Below, one piece after another: positions 14,311 through 23,062 of a DNA stretch of 64,000 nt. Positions within the stretch are counted from its first letter, which is position 1, and the number at the start of each line of letters is the position of its first letter. This DNA is from Pedobacter polaris (GTDB lineage: Bacteria > Bacteroidota > Bacteroidia > Sphingobacteriales > Sphingobacteriaceae): NCBI RefSeq assembly GCF_005116505.1, contig NZ_SWBR01000006.1, positions 1 to 64,000 on the forward strand, given 5' to 3'. Under the pieces are notes generated by a model. The model did no database searches and was not told the origin of the DNA. It worked only from the letters and a program-made list of their open reading frames with translations. The position numbers and the translations under genes were made by a program.

Positions 14311-15117
14311 TTAAAAATCTTTATTCAGCAACTTTTCTAGCTCTCCGAAAGATACGTTCATTCTAACCCTGCCTTGTTTGGCGTAAGCAATTTCTCCAGT
14401 TTCTTCTGATATAATTACAGCAACTGCATCTGTTGTTTCAGATACACCAATGCCTGCTCTATGGCGTAGACCAAATTGAGGTGGTAATTTATCATTATCG
14501 GTTAAAGGCAAAATACAACTTGCACTTTTAATTTTATTTTCAGCAATCACTACCGCTCCATCATGTAATGGACTGTGTTTTTGAAAAATACTTTCTAATA
14601 ATCGTTTTGATATTTTAGAATCAATTAATTCGCAACTATTGCTAAAAAGTTCATCATCATAAAATTTCACAAACACAATTAAAGCACCTGTTCGAGTCTT
14701 TTTCATGCTTTTGCAAGCATCTATAATTGGCTTTATTCTAATTAAGTTATCTCGCTCTAAATCTTTACTGCCGAATAAATAGCCCCACCAGGCTTTGTTT
14801 TTTTGCAAGAAAGTACTTTTTCCGATGTGGAGTAGAAATCTTCTTATTTCTGGCTGAAAAATAATGATAAGCGCCATAATACCTACGCTTATAAATTTAT
14901 TAATGATGGTAGACAGCAAATCCATATGTAAACTTTTCACCAAATGGTAAAAAAGAAATATAATTAGCATGCCTAATAATAAATTTACTGCTAATGTATT
15001 TCTAATCAGGCTGTACACATAATAGATTAGTATGGCTACAACTATGATGTCGATTACACTTACCCAAGTTATTTTTTCTAGAAGGAAATCGAAATCAAGG
15101 TTTTTCATTGAGCACAA
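14311..15117 (-). CDS. cdaA: diadenylate cyclase CdaA
   Basis: Makes c-di-AMP from two ATP. Three N-terminal membrane helices (about residues 20-38, 42-60, 70-92) precede the DAC domain, which has the catalytic Asp186-Gly-Ala in HDGAVVI and the RHR motif at 218-220 in LRHRAGIGVSE. The length of 268 fits CdaA/DacA. The start could also be the Met at residue 4 (MKNLDF). It lies downstream of folP in the same direction, with an 80-base gap; the folP-cdaA pairing is common in Bacteroidota. Confidence 0.95.
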   Translation of the reverse strand: MCSMKNLDFDFLLEKITWVSVIDIIVVAILIYYVYSLIRNTLAVNLLLGMLIIFLFYHLVKSLHMDLLSTIINKFISVGIMALIIIFQPEIRRFLLHIGKSTFLQKNKAWWGYLFGSKDLERDNLIRIKPIIDACKSMKKTRTGALIVFVKFYDDELFSNSCELIDSKISKRLLESIFQKHSPLHDGAVVIAENKIKSASCILPLTDNDKLPPQFGLRHRAGIGVSETTDAVAVIISEETGEIAYAKQGRVRMNVSFGELEKLLNKDF

Positions 15118-15199
15118 GTTAATTATTTTGAGGCTTTAAATCAACTAATTAAGAATTTGGGTCTTAAAAAAGAGATAATAAGCTATTTTATGTTAAAAA

Positions 15200-16057
15200 T
15201 TAAGGGAATTTTATTTTTTCTGAGAGATTTATGCACTCAATTGCTGCTTTTACATCATGAACTCTTAAAATTGATGCACCTTTCTGTAAAGCAATAGTGT
15301 TTAGTATGGTAGTTCCATTTAAAGCATCTTCATTTTTTATGTTCAGTACTTTTGTAATCATAGATTTTCTTGAAAAACCCACTAGCATTGGCAACTCAAA
15401 AGTAGTTAGGCTTTGCATTTGTTGTAAAAGTTCATAGTTATGAGAAATTGTCTTTGCAAAACCAAAACCTGGATCAATAATGATATCCTTAACGCCTAAT
15501 TTTTTTAAACTCGAGAGTTTTTCTGTAAAATAAGTTAGCACTTCAGCTGTTACATTTTCATAAGTTGGGTCTTGTTGCATGGTTTGCGGCGTTCCTTTCA
15601 TATGCATGATAATATAAGGAATTTGAAGTTTTGCAATAGTTTCAAACATTGCCTCATCTAAACTTCCTGCAGAAATATCATTAATTAAGTGAGCCCCAGC
15701 ATGAATGCTTTCTTCGGCTACTTTAGCTCTGAAAGTATCTATAGAAATTAGAATCGAAAATTCTTTTGATATAGCTTCAACTATAGGAATTAATCGTTTT
15801 AATTCTTCCTCTAAACTCACATCAATTGCACCTGGTCTAGATGAATAAGCACCAATATCTATAAACTTAGCACCCTCATTTATAAACTTTTCGGTAGATT
15901 TTAATGCTTCATCAATAGTGTTTACCCTACTTTTCTGGTAAAATGAATCAGGGGTAATATTTAAGATGGCCATAACAGCAGGAGTACTTAAATCTATTAG
16001 TTTCCCTTTGCTATTTAGTGTTAATTTTCGGTTTAAAAATGTATCTTTAGCCATCAT
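15200..16057 (-). CDS. folP: dihydropteroate synthase
   Basis: Joins p-aminobenzoate to 6-hydroxymethyl-7,8-dihydropterin diphosphate in folate synthesis. The 285-residue TIM barrel shows NITPDSF (33-39), DIGAYSSRPG (67-76), SIDTF (105-109), INDISAG (125-131), MHMKGTPQTMQ (151-161), DPGFGF (195-200) and GFSRKS (227-232), all hallmark segments. Two adjacent Met codons are possible starts. Divergent from the DUF1599 gene with about 50 bases between. Confidence 0.96.
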   Translation of the reverse strand: MMAKDTFLNRKLTLNSKGKLIDLSTPAVMAILNITPDSFYQKSRVNTIDEALKSTEKFINEGAKFIDIGAYSSRPGAIDVSLEEELKRLIPIVEAISKEFSILISIDTFRAKVAEESIHAGAHLINDISAGSLDEAMFETIAKLQIPYIIMHMKGTPQTMQQDPTYENVTAEVLTYFTEKLSSLKKLGVKDIIIDPGFGFAKTISHNYELLQQMQSLTTFELPMLVGFSRKSMITKVLNIKNEDALNGTTILNTIALQKGASILRVHDVKAAIECINLSEKIKFP

Positions 16058-16109
16058 TTAATACAAAAATAGGTATTAAAATAGCTTTAAACTAAATATT
16101 TTAATTGTT

Positions 16110-16652
16110 TTGGCAGTAAATACATCACACGAGTACGATAGCGTTATAGCGGTTTGCAAATCGCTTTTTTTAAAGAAGACAAAAGATTATGGAACAGCCT
16201 GGCGCATTCTTAGGCCAGCCTCTATAACAGATCAAATTTTTATCAAGGCACAACGCATCCGTACATTAGAAGAAAAGAAAGTTTCTAAGGTAGGAGAAAA
16301 CATTACATCAGAATATATTGGTATTGTAAATTACTGTGTTATTGCTATGTTGCAGTTAGACCTAACTGAAAATGAGCCTAATGAGATGGAAGTAGATCTT
16401 GTGGAAAATTTATTTGATAAAAGAGTTAATGAAACAAAAGAATTGATGTTTGCCAAGAACCATGATTATGGAGAAGCTTGGAGAGATATGCGCATTAGTT
16501 CATTAACTGATTTAATATTGATGAAGATATTAAGAGTTAAACAAATTGAGGATAATTTAGGTCAAACTATAGCCTCTGAAGGTGTTAAAGCCAATTATCA
16601 AGACATGCTGAACTATGCCGTTTTTGCATTAATTAAACTTGGAGTTAATTAA
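16110..16652 (+). CDS. DUF1599 protein, two-repeat
   Basis: A 180-residue cytoplasmic protein made of two copies of the DUF1599 unit: KKTKDYGTAWRILRPASITD (about 22-41) and AKNHDYGEAWRDMRISSLTD (about 114-133), each followed by a helical segment. The family is a putative nucleotide-metabolism domain of unknown reaction. The start is unusual: no ATG exists near the conserved N-terminus, and TTG 16110 (MAVNTSHEYDS) gives the expected length. Divergent from folP and 11 bases before the next gene. Confidence 0.85.
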   Translation: MAVNTSHEYDSVIAVCKSLFLKKTKDYGTAWRILRPASITDQIFIKAQRIRTLEEKKVSKVGENITSEYIGIVNYCVIAMLQLDLTENEPNEMEVDLVENLFDKRVNETKELMFAKNHDYGEAWRDMRISSLTDLILMKILRVKQIEDNLGQTIASEGVKANYQDMLNYAVFALIKLGVN

Positions 16653-16663
16653 AATCAACTGAT

Positions 16664-17815
16664 ATGCAGAAGATAGCTTTGAATTTTTGTAGATGGTTTA
16701 TTGGAATATTATTTATTTTCTCTGGCCTAATTAAAGCTAACGACCCGCTTGGTTTTGGTTATAAACTGCAAGAATATTTTGAAGTTTTTCATATTGGTTT
16801 TCTAAACAATTGGGCTACTGGAATTGCTATCATTTTATGTGTGCTCGAGATAGTTTTAGGAGCTTTATTGTTATTTGGCTTCTGGAAAAATCAAGTAACT
16901 AAAGGTTTGCTTGCTTTAATTATTTTCTTTACGTTTTTAACATTTGTTTCTGCTGCTTTTAAAGTAGTTACTTCTTGTGGCTGTTTTGGCGATGCAATTC
17001 CACTTACGCCATGGCAATCTTTTAGCAAAGATTTGATTTTGCTAGTTATGATTGTCTATTTGTTCATTCACCGAGCTAAAATTAATCCCGTTACATCAAG
17101 TGCAAAATTGCAAAGAGGTTTATCATTAGCTGTTTTTTTAATTGCTTTGGCTTTTGGTATTTTCACTTACAACTACTTGCCAGTTATAGATTTTTTACCA
17201 TATAAGGTTGGTTCTAGTATTCCTGAATCAATGAAGACTCCTCCCGGTGCTGCTCAAGATGAATATTTGATCATGTATGAGTTAAAGAATAAGAAGACTG
17301 CTGAAACTAAGCTCATGAGCGATAAAGATTACATGAAATTAGAGGTTTGGAAAGATGAGAATTGGGAAGTTGTTGGTACGCCAGAGAAGAAACTAATAAA
17401 AAAGGGATTTGAGGTTAAGATTAAAGATTTAATGATTTCGGATGCTTCTGGAACAGACTATACAAAAGAGATTGTAGAAAATCCTTATTATAATTTGGTT
17501 GTAGTTGCCTATGATTTAAATCATACGAATGAAAAAGCCATAGCAGAAACCAATGCTTTAGCTTTAAATGCTGCTGAGCAATTTAACATCAGAACGGTTT
17601 TATTAACTTCTAATTCTGCACAAGATGCAACTGTGTTTGGTAAAAAAATGAAACTATTTATAGAGATTTTTTATGCTGATGCGGTTCCTTTAAAAAGTAT
17701 GGTAAGAGCAAATCCTGGTGTTTTGTTATTAAAAAATGGAGTTGTCATTAATAAATGGCATTACCATAGTTTGCCTTCGTTTGACGAATTGACCGAAAAA
17801 TATTTCAGCAAATAA
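16664..17815 (+). CDS. BT_3928-like DoxX/MauE-type membrane protein
   Basis: A 383-residue protein. Four membrane helices in the first 165 residues carry the MauE/DoxX features FSGLIKANDPLGFGYKLQEY and TSCGCFGDAIPLTPWQSF, the latter with a CGCFG cysteine pair. A fifth helix precedes a C-terminal thioredoxin-like periplasmic domain (about 180-383) lacking an obvious CxxC. Matches the family called BT_3928; probable role in periplasmic redox or electron transfer, not proven. It overlaps the following permease gene by one base (TAATG). Confidence 0.85.
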   Translation: MQKIALNFCRWFIGILFIFSGLIKANDPLGFGYKLQEYFEVFHIGFLNNWATGIAIILCVLEIVLGALLLFGFWKNQVTKGLLALIIFFTFLTFVSAAFKVVTSCGCFGDAIPLTPWQSFSKDLILLVMIVYLFIHRAKINPVTSSAKLQRGLSLAVFLIALAFGIFTYNYLPVIDFLPYKVGSSIPESMKTPPGAAQDEYLIMYELKNKKTAETKLMSDKDYMKLEVWKDENWEVVGTPEKKLIKKGFEVKIKDLMISDASGTDYTKEIVENPYYNLVVVAYDLNHTNEKAIAETNALALNAAEQFNIRTVLLTSNSAQDATVFGKKMKLFIEIFYADAVPLKSMVRANPGVLLLKNGVVINKWHYHSLPSFDELTEKYFSK

Positions 17816-18870
17816 TGGGAATTTACGCACTAAGAAAACTACTGTATGGCTTTGCTGTAATGGCCGGAGTTATTTTAGTTGTTTTTGTGCTTTTTAATAT
17901 CTTACCTGGTGATCCAGCCAGAATGACTATGGGACAACGTTCTGATGTGCAATCTTTAGAAGCTGTTCGAAAAGAGTTTGGTCTAGACAAATCAAAGCCA
18001 GTTCAGTTTTTTCTTTACATTAATGATTTGTCGCCCATTAGTATTCATGACAATGATAAAGAAAACCAAGAAAAATACCATTATCAAAAACTGATTAGTG
18101 TTGGAAGTGATGTTATTGTTATTAAAAGCCCTTACTTAAGACGTTCTTATCAAACTAAAAGAGATGTAACCACTATACTTTCAGAAACTGTTCCGAATAC
18201 ATTTGTATTGGCATTAACAGCAATGATTTTCGCTACAATAATAGGCGTTTTTTTAGGAGTACTTTCTGCGGTAAGACAAGGAACTTGGATAGATAATGCA
18301 GCCAATACATTTGCAATTTTGGGCATATCTGCACCTTCATTTTTTGCTGGTATTATCATTGCATGGCTTTTTGGATTTGTACTGGCAGATTATACGGGCT
18401 TAAATATGAGTGGGAGCTTATATAGTTACGATCCATTTAAAGGAGAAATTATTACTTGGAGAAACCTCTGGTTACCAATGATAACTTTAGGATTGAGACC
18501 ATTGGCTATTATTGTGCAATTAACTCGTAGTGCGATGCTAGATGTACTTGCACAAGATTATATTCGTACTGCAAGAGCAAAAGGTTTAAGCCGCAATACG
18601 ATTATCTATAAACATGCCTTAAAAAATGCTTTAAATCCGGTAATTACGGCAATATCAGGATGGTTTGCATCTTTATTGGCAGGTTCATTTTTTGTAGAAT
18701 ATATTTTTGGATATAATGGATTAGGTAGAACAACAGTTACAGCTTTAGAAATGTCTGATTTTCCTGTTGTAATGGGCTCCATCTTATTTATTGCTTTCAT
18801 ATTTGTGGTGGTAAATATATTGGTTGATTTGCTATATGCTTGGGTTGATCCAAGAGTTAAATTGGCCTAA
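17815..18870 (+). CDS. ABC transporter permease (DppB/OppB type)
   Basis: A 351-residue inner-membrane permease of the peptide/nickel uptake class. It opens with the typical RKLLYGFAVMAGVILVVFVLFNILPGDPA segment (helix 1). A Bacteroidota-style periplasmic insertion of about 60 residues follows, then five further helices and the EAA loop DYIRTARAKGLSRNTIIYKHALKNAL that contacts the ATPase. No partner permease or ATPase gene is adjacent, so the rest of the transporter is encoded elsewhere. Confidence 0.9.
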   Translation: MGIYALRKLLYGFAVMAGVILVVFVLFNILPGDPARMTMGQRSDVQSLEAVRKEFGLDKSKPVQFFLYINDLSPISIHDNDKENQEKYHYQKLISVGSDVIVIKSPYLRRSYQTKRDVTTILSETVPNTFVLALTAMIFATIIGVFLGVLSAVRQGTWIDNAANTFAILGISAPSFFAGIIIAWLFGFVLADYTGLNMSGSLYSYDPFKGEIITWRNLWLPMITLGLRPLAIIVQLTRSAMLDVLAQDYIRTARAKGLSRNTIIYKHALKNALNPVITAISGWFASLLAGSFFVEYIFGYNGLGRTTVTALEMSDFPVVMGSILFIAFIFVVVNILVDLLYAWVDPRVKLA

Positions 18871-18871
18871 T

Positions 18872-19315
18872 ATGTTAGAAGAAAGCATTAACTATACTAA
18901 AATTGCTGATGGAAAATTGATTTCAATTTTTAAACAGCATCCAGAAGTTTCTCCAAAAGCAATTGCATTATTTTGCCATGTTTTAAATGCACAACATATT
19001 TGGGCAAATAGAATTTTAGGCTTAGCTCCAAAATATCAAGTTTGGCAAACTTATGGCGTTGAATTATTCGAACAGATTTCAGCTGAAAATTTCAAATTGC
19101 TAGCCCAGATATTTACAACTATCCCATTGGATAAGGAAATTACTTATACCAATTCAATTGGTGATCAGTATAAAAGTTTAGCTAAGGATATTTTATTTCA
19201 TGTTGTAAATCATTCTACCTATCATAGAGCTCAAATAGCTACCATGTTTAAGTTAGATGGGATTACTCCACCTGTTACAGATTATGTCATTTTAAAACGC
19301 GATCATCAGTTATGA
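18872..19315 (+). CDS. DinB-family protein
   Basis: The ATG at 18872 gives 148 residues (MLEESINYTK) and is preferred; an upstream start at 18824 would lie inside the permease gene. The four-helix-bundle DinB fold is shown by ALFCHVLNAQHIWANRI (His42 as metal ligand) and by ILFHVVNHSTYHRAQI near the C-terminus, which carries the second histidine cluster. Members are metal-binding, some acting as thiol transferases; the substrate is unknown. It overlaps aroK by 4 bases (ATGA). Confidence 0.88.
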   Translation: MLEESINYTKIADGKLISIFKQHPEVSPKAIALFCHVLNAQHIWANRILGLAPKYQVWQTYGVELFEQISAENFKLLAQIFTTIPLDKEITYTNSIGDQYKSLAKDILFHVVNHSTYHRAQIATMFKLDGITPPVTDYVILKRDHQL

Positions 19316-19809
19316 AAGTCTTCCTAATTGGATTTATGGGCTGCGGTAAGAGTACCAAAGCAAAACAATTGGCAAATAGATTAAATTGTCCGGTAATAGA
19401 TTTAGATGCCGAAATTGTAGCGCAAGAAGGAAAAACAATTGCCGAATACTTTGCTGAAAATGGTGAAACCGCTTTTAGAGAATTGGAAAGTCAAACCTTA
19501 AAAACATTTCCTTATCCAGAAACCTGTGTAATTGCAACAGGTGGAGGACTACCTTGCTTTTTTGATAATATGGAATGGATGAATGCGCATGGTAAAACCA
19601 TTTATTTGCAAATGACACCACCACAATTAGCGTCTAGACTTCACAATAGAGAAAAGAGACCTTTACTTAAAGGCATGGATGATGAGCAATTGCTGGCTTT
19701 TATAGAAATGAAATTAACAGAGCGAGATATTTACTATAACCAAGCTCAAATTATTGTAAACGCATTTGATTTAGATGTAGAGATTTTGGAAGAAAAATTG
19801 AATGCCTAG
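19312..19809 (+). CDS. aroK: shikimate kinase
   Basis: Phosphorylates shikimate with ATP in chorismate synthesis. The 165-residue protein has the Walker A loop GFMGCGKST (7-15), the shikimate-binding DLDAEI (Asp32), the FRELES segment near 57, the GGG motif in IATGGGLPC (about 76) and the lid arginine in NREKRPLL. Start overlaps the DinB gene by 4 bases, showing translational coupling. Confidence 0.95.
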   Translation: MKVFLIGFMGCGKSTKAKQLANRLNCPVIDLDAEIVAQEGKTIAEYFAENGETAFRELESQTLKTFPYPETCVIATGGGLPCFFDNMEWMNAHGKTIYLQMTPPQLASRLHNREKRPLLKGMDDEQLLAFIEMKLTERDIYYNQAQIIVNAFDLDVEILEEKLNA

Positions 19810-19834
19810 GGCGTATTATAAGCAGTCAAACTAA

Positions 19835-20233
19835 CTATTGCTTTTCTTGCTCAAATTGTTCTTCAATGTATTTGATTTTTGTCTTGCCATGTGGTGTTGG
19901 CTCACCATAATCGTTGATATTTACAAAAACAATTTTATCAATTGTTAAAATACTTTTTCTGGTAATCTTATTTCTTACTTCACAACACATGGTGATAGAT
20001 GTAGTGCCAAAAGATGTAGCCGTGATTCCCAATTCAATAATGTCACCAAGTTTGCCAGAACTAACAAAGTTAATTTCAGACATGTATTTGGTTACAACCT
20101 TTGGATTTTCTAATTGTACAATAGCATAAATGGCAGCTTCTTCATCAATCCATTTTAACAAGCTACCACCAAATAAGCCTCCATTGGGATTTAGGTCTTC
20201 TGGTTTTATCCATTTACGAGTGTGAAAATTCAT
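19835..20233 (-). CDS. acyl-CoA thioesterase, hotdog fold
   Basis: A 132-residue cytoplasmic hotdog-fold protein of the YciA/acyl-CoA thioesterase group. Key features are NPNGGLFGGSLLKWIDEEAAIYA (residues 15-37), containing the catalytic Asp/Glu of the helix, and VNFVSSGKLGDIIELG-like beta strands after it. It is convergent with aroK, 25 bases apart, and 200 bases downstream of the siderophore receptor gene. Confidence 0.88.
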   Translation of the reverse strand: MNFHTRKWIKPEDLNPNGGLFGGSLLKWIDEEAAIYAIVQLENPKVVTKYMSEINFVSSGKLGDIIELGITATSFGTTSITMCCEVRNKITRKSILTIDKIVFVNINDYGEPTPHGKTKIKYIEEQFEQEKQ

Positions 20234-20390
20234 AGTCTTATTTTAAGTATCAATTACATCCTATCAAACACAAAGATCCTTTTGTTGTATGCGTTTTCAC
20301 TAATTTAATAAGAATCAAAAGAAGTGAGAATATTTTAAGTAATTTGAATATACTTAATTGTTATTGAATTCTTAAATGACTAATAAATGA

Positions 20391-20422
20391 TAGATCGGAT
20401 AGTTTTAACCCAATCCGATCTA
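20391..20422 (-). terminator. hairpin after siderophore receptor gene
   Basis: TAGATCGGAT (20391-20400) and ATCCGATCTA (20413-20422) form a perfect 10-base stem 10 bases beyond the receptor stop. The following bases on that strand are only moderately T-rich, so termination is likely but not certain. Confidence 0.6.
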
Positions 20423-20432
20423 CCTATCAATA

Positions 20433-22838
20433 TTAGAACTTATAACCTAAGGTTGCAGCAAACTGACGAGGAGGAATTGGATTTACACTATAGTTTTCGT
20501 GTACATAATAGTTTAGCTCATTTCCAATGTTAGAAAGCTTAGCCAGGATGGTGAATTTTTTGTAAGCGTATCCTGCAGAGAAATCAATAGTGGTAAATCC
20601 ATCTAATGAAATAATTCCAGATGATGAATTGTTCTTAGTAGTATTTCTGCCACCTAAACGATCACCAACATAAAATGCAGAGGTGCCTAGTTTTAATCCT
20701 TTCAACCTACCTTGTGTAAAAGTATAAAACAAGGTTCCATTAGCCGTGTTTTTGGTAGTACCCACTAAACGTTCACCTTCCACAATCCCTGTAGTAGCTA
20801 GTGTTGAAGTATAACGCATGTAATTATAACTGTAACCTGCTATAAAATTTAATCCTTTTACAATTGTACCAGAAAGATCAATTTCTAAACCATCACTTTC
20901 TGTACTACCAGAAAACTCTCTTTTGGTAGCATCAGCTAAAGCGGTCTGGGCAAATTTATCGTTCTTAATTTTATAATAAGTAACGTTGGCAGAAAGCTTT
21001 CCATCTAGAAAGTCATTTTTTACTCCGGCTTCATATTGGTCAATAATGGATGGATCCATGGGTGCATCTGTAGCTATATCTGTTCCTGCATTCGAAGTAA
21101 AGTTGTTTGAATAGCTGACATAGATAGAAGTAGTTTTTAAAGGTTGGTAGATTAGGCCAACCTTAGGAGAAAAGGCTTTGTCAATCTTATCTGCAACCTT
21201 TCCTTTAGTCCTAGTGCCATTTGCTAAACTATCGATAGTAGTTGTTGGTGTTTTTTGGAATGACCATCTTACTCCTGCTAACACTTTAAATTGATCAGTT
21301 ATTACCATTAAATCCTGAACAAATCCACCCATTCTAAAAACAGAAGCTTGGGTGTTAGCTATTCTTGTTGTTGCAGGCATATTGAAGTTAGTGGCTTGGT
21401 TTAAGCCAGAAAGCTCAAGTAAGTTTACTGAATCATAATATCTACTAGAAGCTGGACCAAGTGTGTTCGGATTAGAAAAACCAGCAGTTATGATTCTTGA
21501 TTGATCTGCATCAGCTCCCACTAATAAGGAATGTTGAATAAAAGCAGTTTTAAATGATCCATTTAAATTGATTTGTTGGTTATAGGTAAACTCTTCAATA
21601 TTAGAACGTGTAAGTGCACGTTTCCAAAGCCCTGCTGCATCAGCAAAAGGTCTTTCAGTAGAAAAATAATCTCTTTTATATGATTGCAAAGATGCAATCA
21701 CATTTAATTTCCAATCCTCATTAAATTTATGGTTCACATTTAATTGTGCTGTAGCAGTGTGCGTATTGTTATATGCAAAGTCTGTGTTTATGAACATATT
21801 TCTGCTCAATGGTGAAATTGCATTTGCTACAGTACCTATTCCAAAATCAGGAGTGAAATCACTTTTTAGGTAATCACCTTGTAAAATCACCTCGGTTTTG
21901 TCATTAATTTTATAAAGTAATGAAGGATTGATATATAATCTTTTCGACTTTACATTGTCGCGGTAGCTGCCGGCACTTTCATAAGTAGAAATTACCCTGA
22001 AGGCAAGTTTTTTTGAAATTGGACCATATAGATCAACTATAGGTTTATAAAGATCATAACTTCCAACACGCATAGAAACCTCGCCACCATATTCAAATTT
22101 TGGTTTTTTTGTCACCATGTTTACTACTGCTCCGCCAGAAACACCACCATATAATAACGCTGCACTACCCTTAAGTACCTCAACAGATTCTAGTGTACTC
22201 GCTTCTGGAATACCACCAATTGTAGTACGAGCCCCATTTTTGAAAACATTATTTGCGCCTAAACTATAGCCTCTTGCATAAAAATTCTCACCAACAGAAC
22301 CTCTATTCGCTCCAAGGGCAACCCCATTCACGTTTTTAAGTACATCACCTAATCGATTAGCTTGTTGGTCTGTAATAACCTGACTCCCTATTACCTGTAC
22401 TGATTGAGGAAGATCTCTTGCTGGAATTGCAATCTTCCCTGTATTTGTTGTTTTTGTATTTGATGATTTGTAGGTAGAAATAACAATTTCATCCAATTGG
22501 TCTGCATTTTCTGAAAGTGTAAAATTAAGCGTAACAATCTGACCCTCTACAACTGATACTTTCTGTGACTGAACTTTTAACCCAACGTAAGAGGTTTTAA
22601 CAGTATAATCACCGCTTTTTAAACCATTAAAAGTATAAACACCATTTGCGTTTGTAATGGTTCTTTTATTGGTTTCCAAAATTTGAACACTTACAGCAGC
22701 AGCAGGCTGGCCATCATTTGTGGTTACTTTACCAGTGATGGTTCCTTTTGCTACCATAGAGGTTAGTTGAGCGAAACTTTGAAATCCAGTTATTAGTAGA
22801 ATTGTGAAAATTAGTAGTAGAGTGTAGGTTTTTTTCAT
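20433..22838 (-). CDS. TonB-dependent siderophore receptor
   Basis: Outer-membrane receptor of about 801 residues when started at the ATG that begins MKKTYTLLLIFTILL, giving a signal peptide ending SFAQ; the longer frame from 22883 would add 15 residues and cover the operator. After the signal comes a carboxypeptidase-regulatory-like beta domain (GTITGKVTTNDGQPAAAVSV), then a TonB plug with QSVQVIGSQVITDQQANRLG and the GNRGS-like NRGSVGENFYARGYSLG typical of FhuA/FpvA-type receptors. The 22-stranded barrel ends FAATLGYKF with terminal Phe. The cognate siderophore cannot be read from sequence. The promoter carries a palindrome near the start of transcription, which fits metal-dependent repression. 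Confidence 0.92.
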   Translation of the reverse strand: MKKTYTLLLIFTILLITGFQSFAQLTSMVAKGTITGKVTTNDGQPAAAVSVQILETNKRTITNANGVYTFNGLKSGDYTVKTSYVGLKVQSQKVSVVEGQIVTLNFTLSENADQLDEIVISTYKSSNTKTTNTGKIAIPARDLPQSVQVIGSQVITDQQANRLGDVLKNVNGVALGANRGSVGENFYARGYSLGANNVFKNGARTTIGGIPEASTLESVEVLKGSAALLYGGVSGGAVVNMVTKKPKFEYGGEVSMRVGSYDLYKPIVDLYGPISKKLAFRVISTYESAGSYRDNVKSKRLYINPSLLYKINDKTEVILQGDYLKSDFTPDFGIGTVANAISPLSRNMFINTDFAYNNTHTATAQLNVNHKFNEDWKLNVIASLQSYKRDYFSTERPFADAAGLWKRALTRSNIEEFTYNQQINLNGSFKTAFIQHSLLVGADADQSRIITAGFSNPNTLGPASSRYYDSVNLLELSGLNQATNFNMPATTRIANTQASVFRMGGFVQDLMVITDQFKVLAGVRWSFQKTPTTTIDSLANGTRTKGKVADKIDKAFSPKVGLIYQPLKTTSIYVSYSNNFTSNAGTDIATDAPMDPSIIDQYEAGVKNDFLDGKLSANVTYYKIKNDKFAQTALADATKREFSGSTESDGLEIDLSGTIVKGLNFIAGYSYNYMRYTSTLATTGIVEGERLVGTTKNTANGTLFYTFTQGRLKGLKLGTSAFYVGDRLGGRNTTKNNSSSGIISLDGFTTIDFSAGYAYKKFTILAKLSNIGNELNYYVHENYSVNPIPPRQFAATLGYKF

Positions 22839-22849
22839 AGTATATTTAT

Positions 22850-22864
22850 TTAGATTAATTCTAA
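22850..22864 (-). promoter_or_regulatory. palindromic operator-like site before siderophore receptor
   Basis: TTAGATTAATTCTAA is an inverted repeat TTAGA-TTAAT-TCTAA, placed between the -7 box and the start codon. TTAG-N7-CTAA resembles DtxR/MntR-type half sites more than a classical Fur box, though AT-rich Fur sites cannot be excluded. Confidence 0.45.
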
Positions 22865-22871
22865 TTTGCGG

Positions 22872-22902
22872 CAAATGTATCATTTGTGTTCGAATGATGC
22901 AA
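22872..22902 (-). promoter_or_regulatory. Bacteroidota-type promoter of siderophore receptor
   Basis: On the minus strand TACATTTG (22879-22872) matches the TAnnTTTG -7 box, and TTG (22902-22900) lies 20 bases upstream as the -33 element. The palindrome at 22850-22864 begins 7 bases downstream. Confidence 0.6.
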
Positions 22903-23062
22903 GTTCTATTTAGAATTATTTTAAATAATAGTGTATGGAGTACGTAGCTATATAGCTCGATCTTTTCGACAGATCATTAGCTAGTGCTAAGAAAAATGCA
23001 AATGGATTTGATACTCTCTAATTGGAAGAATTGAGGACTGATTAATAAATAGAGTATATAAC

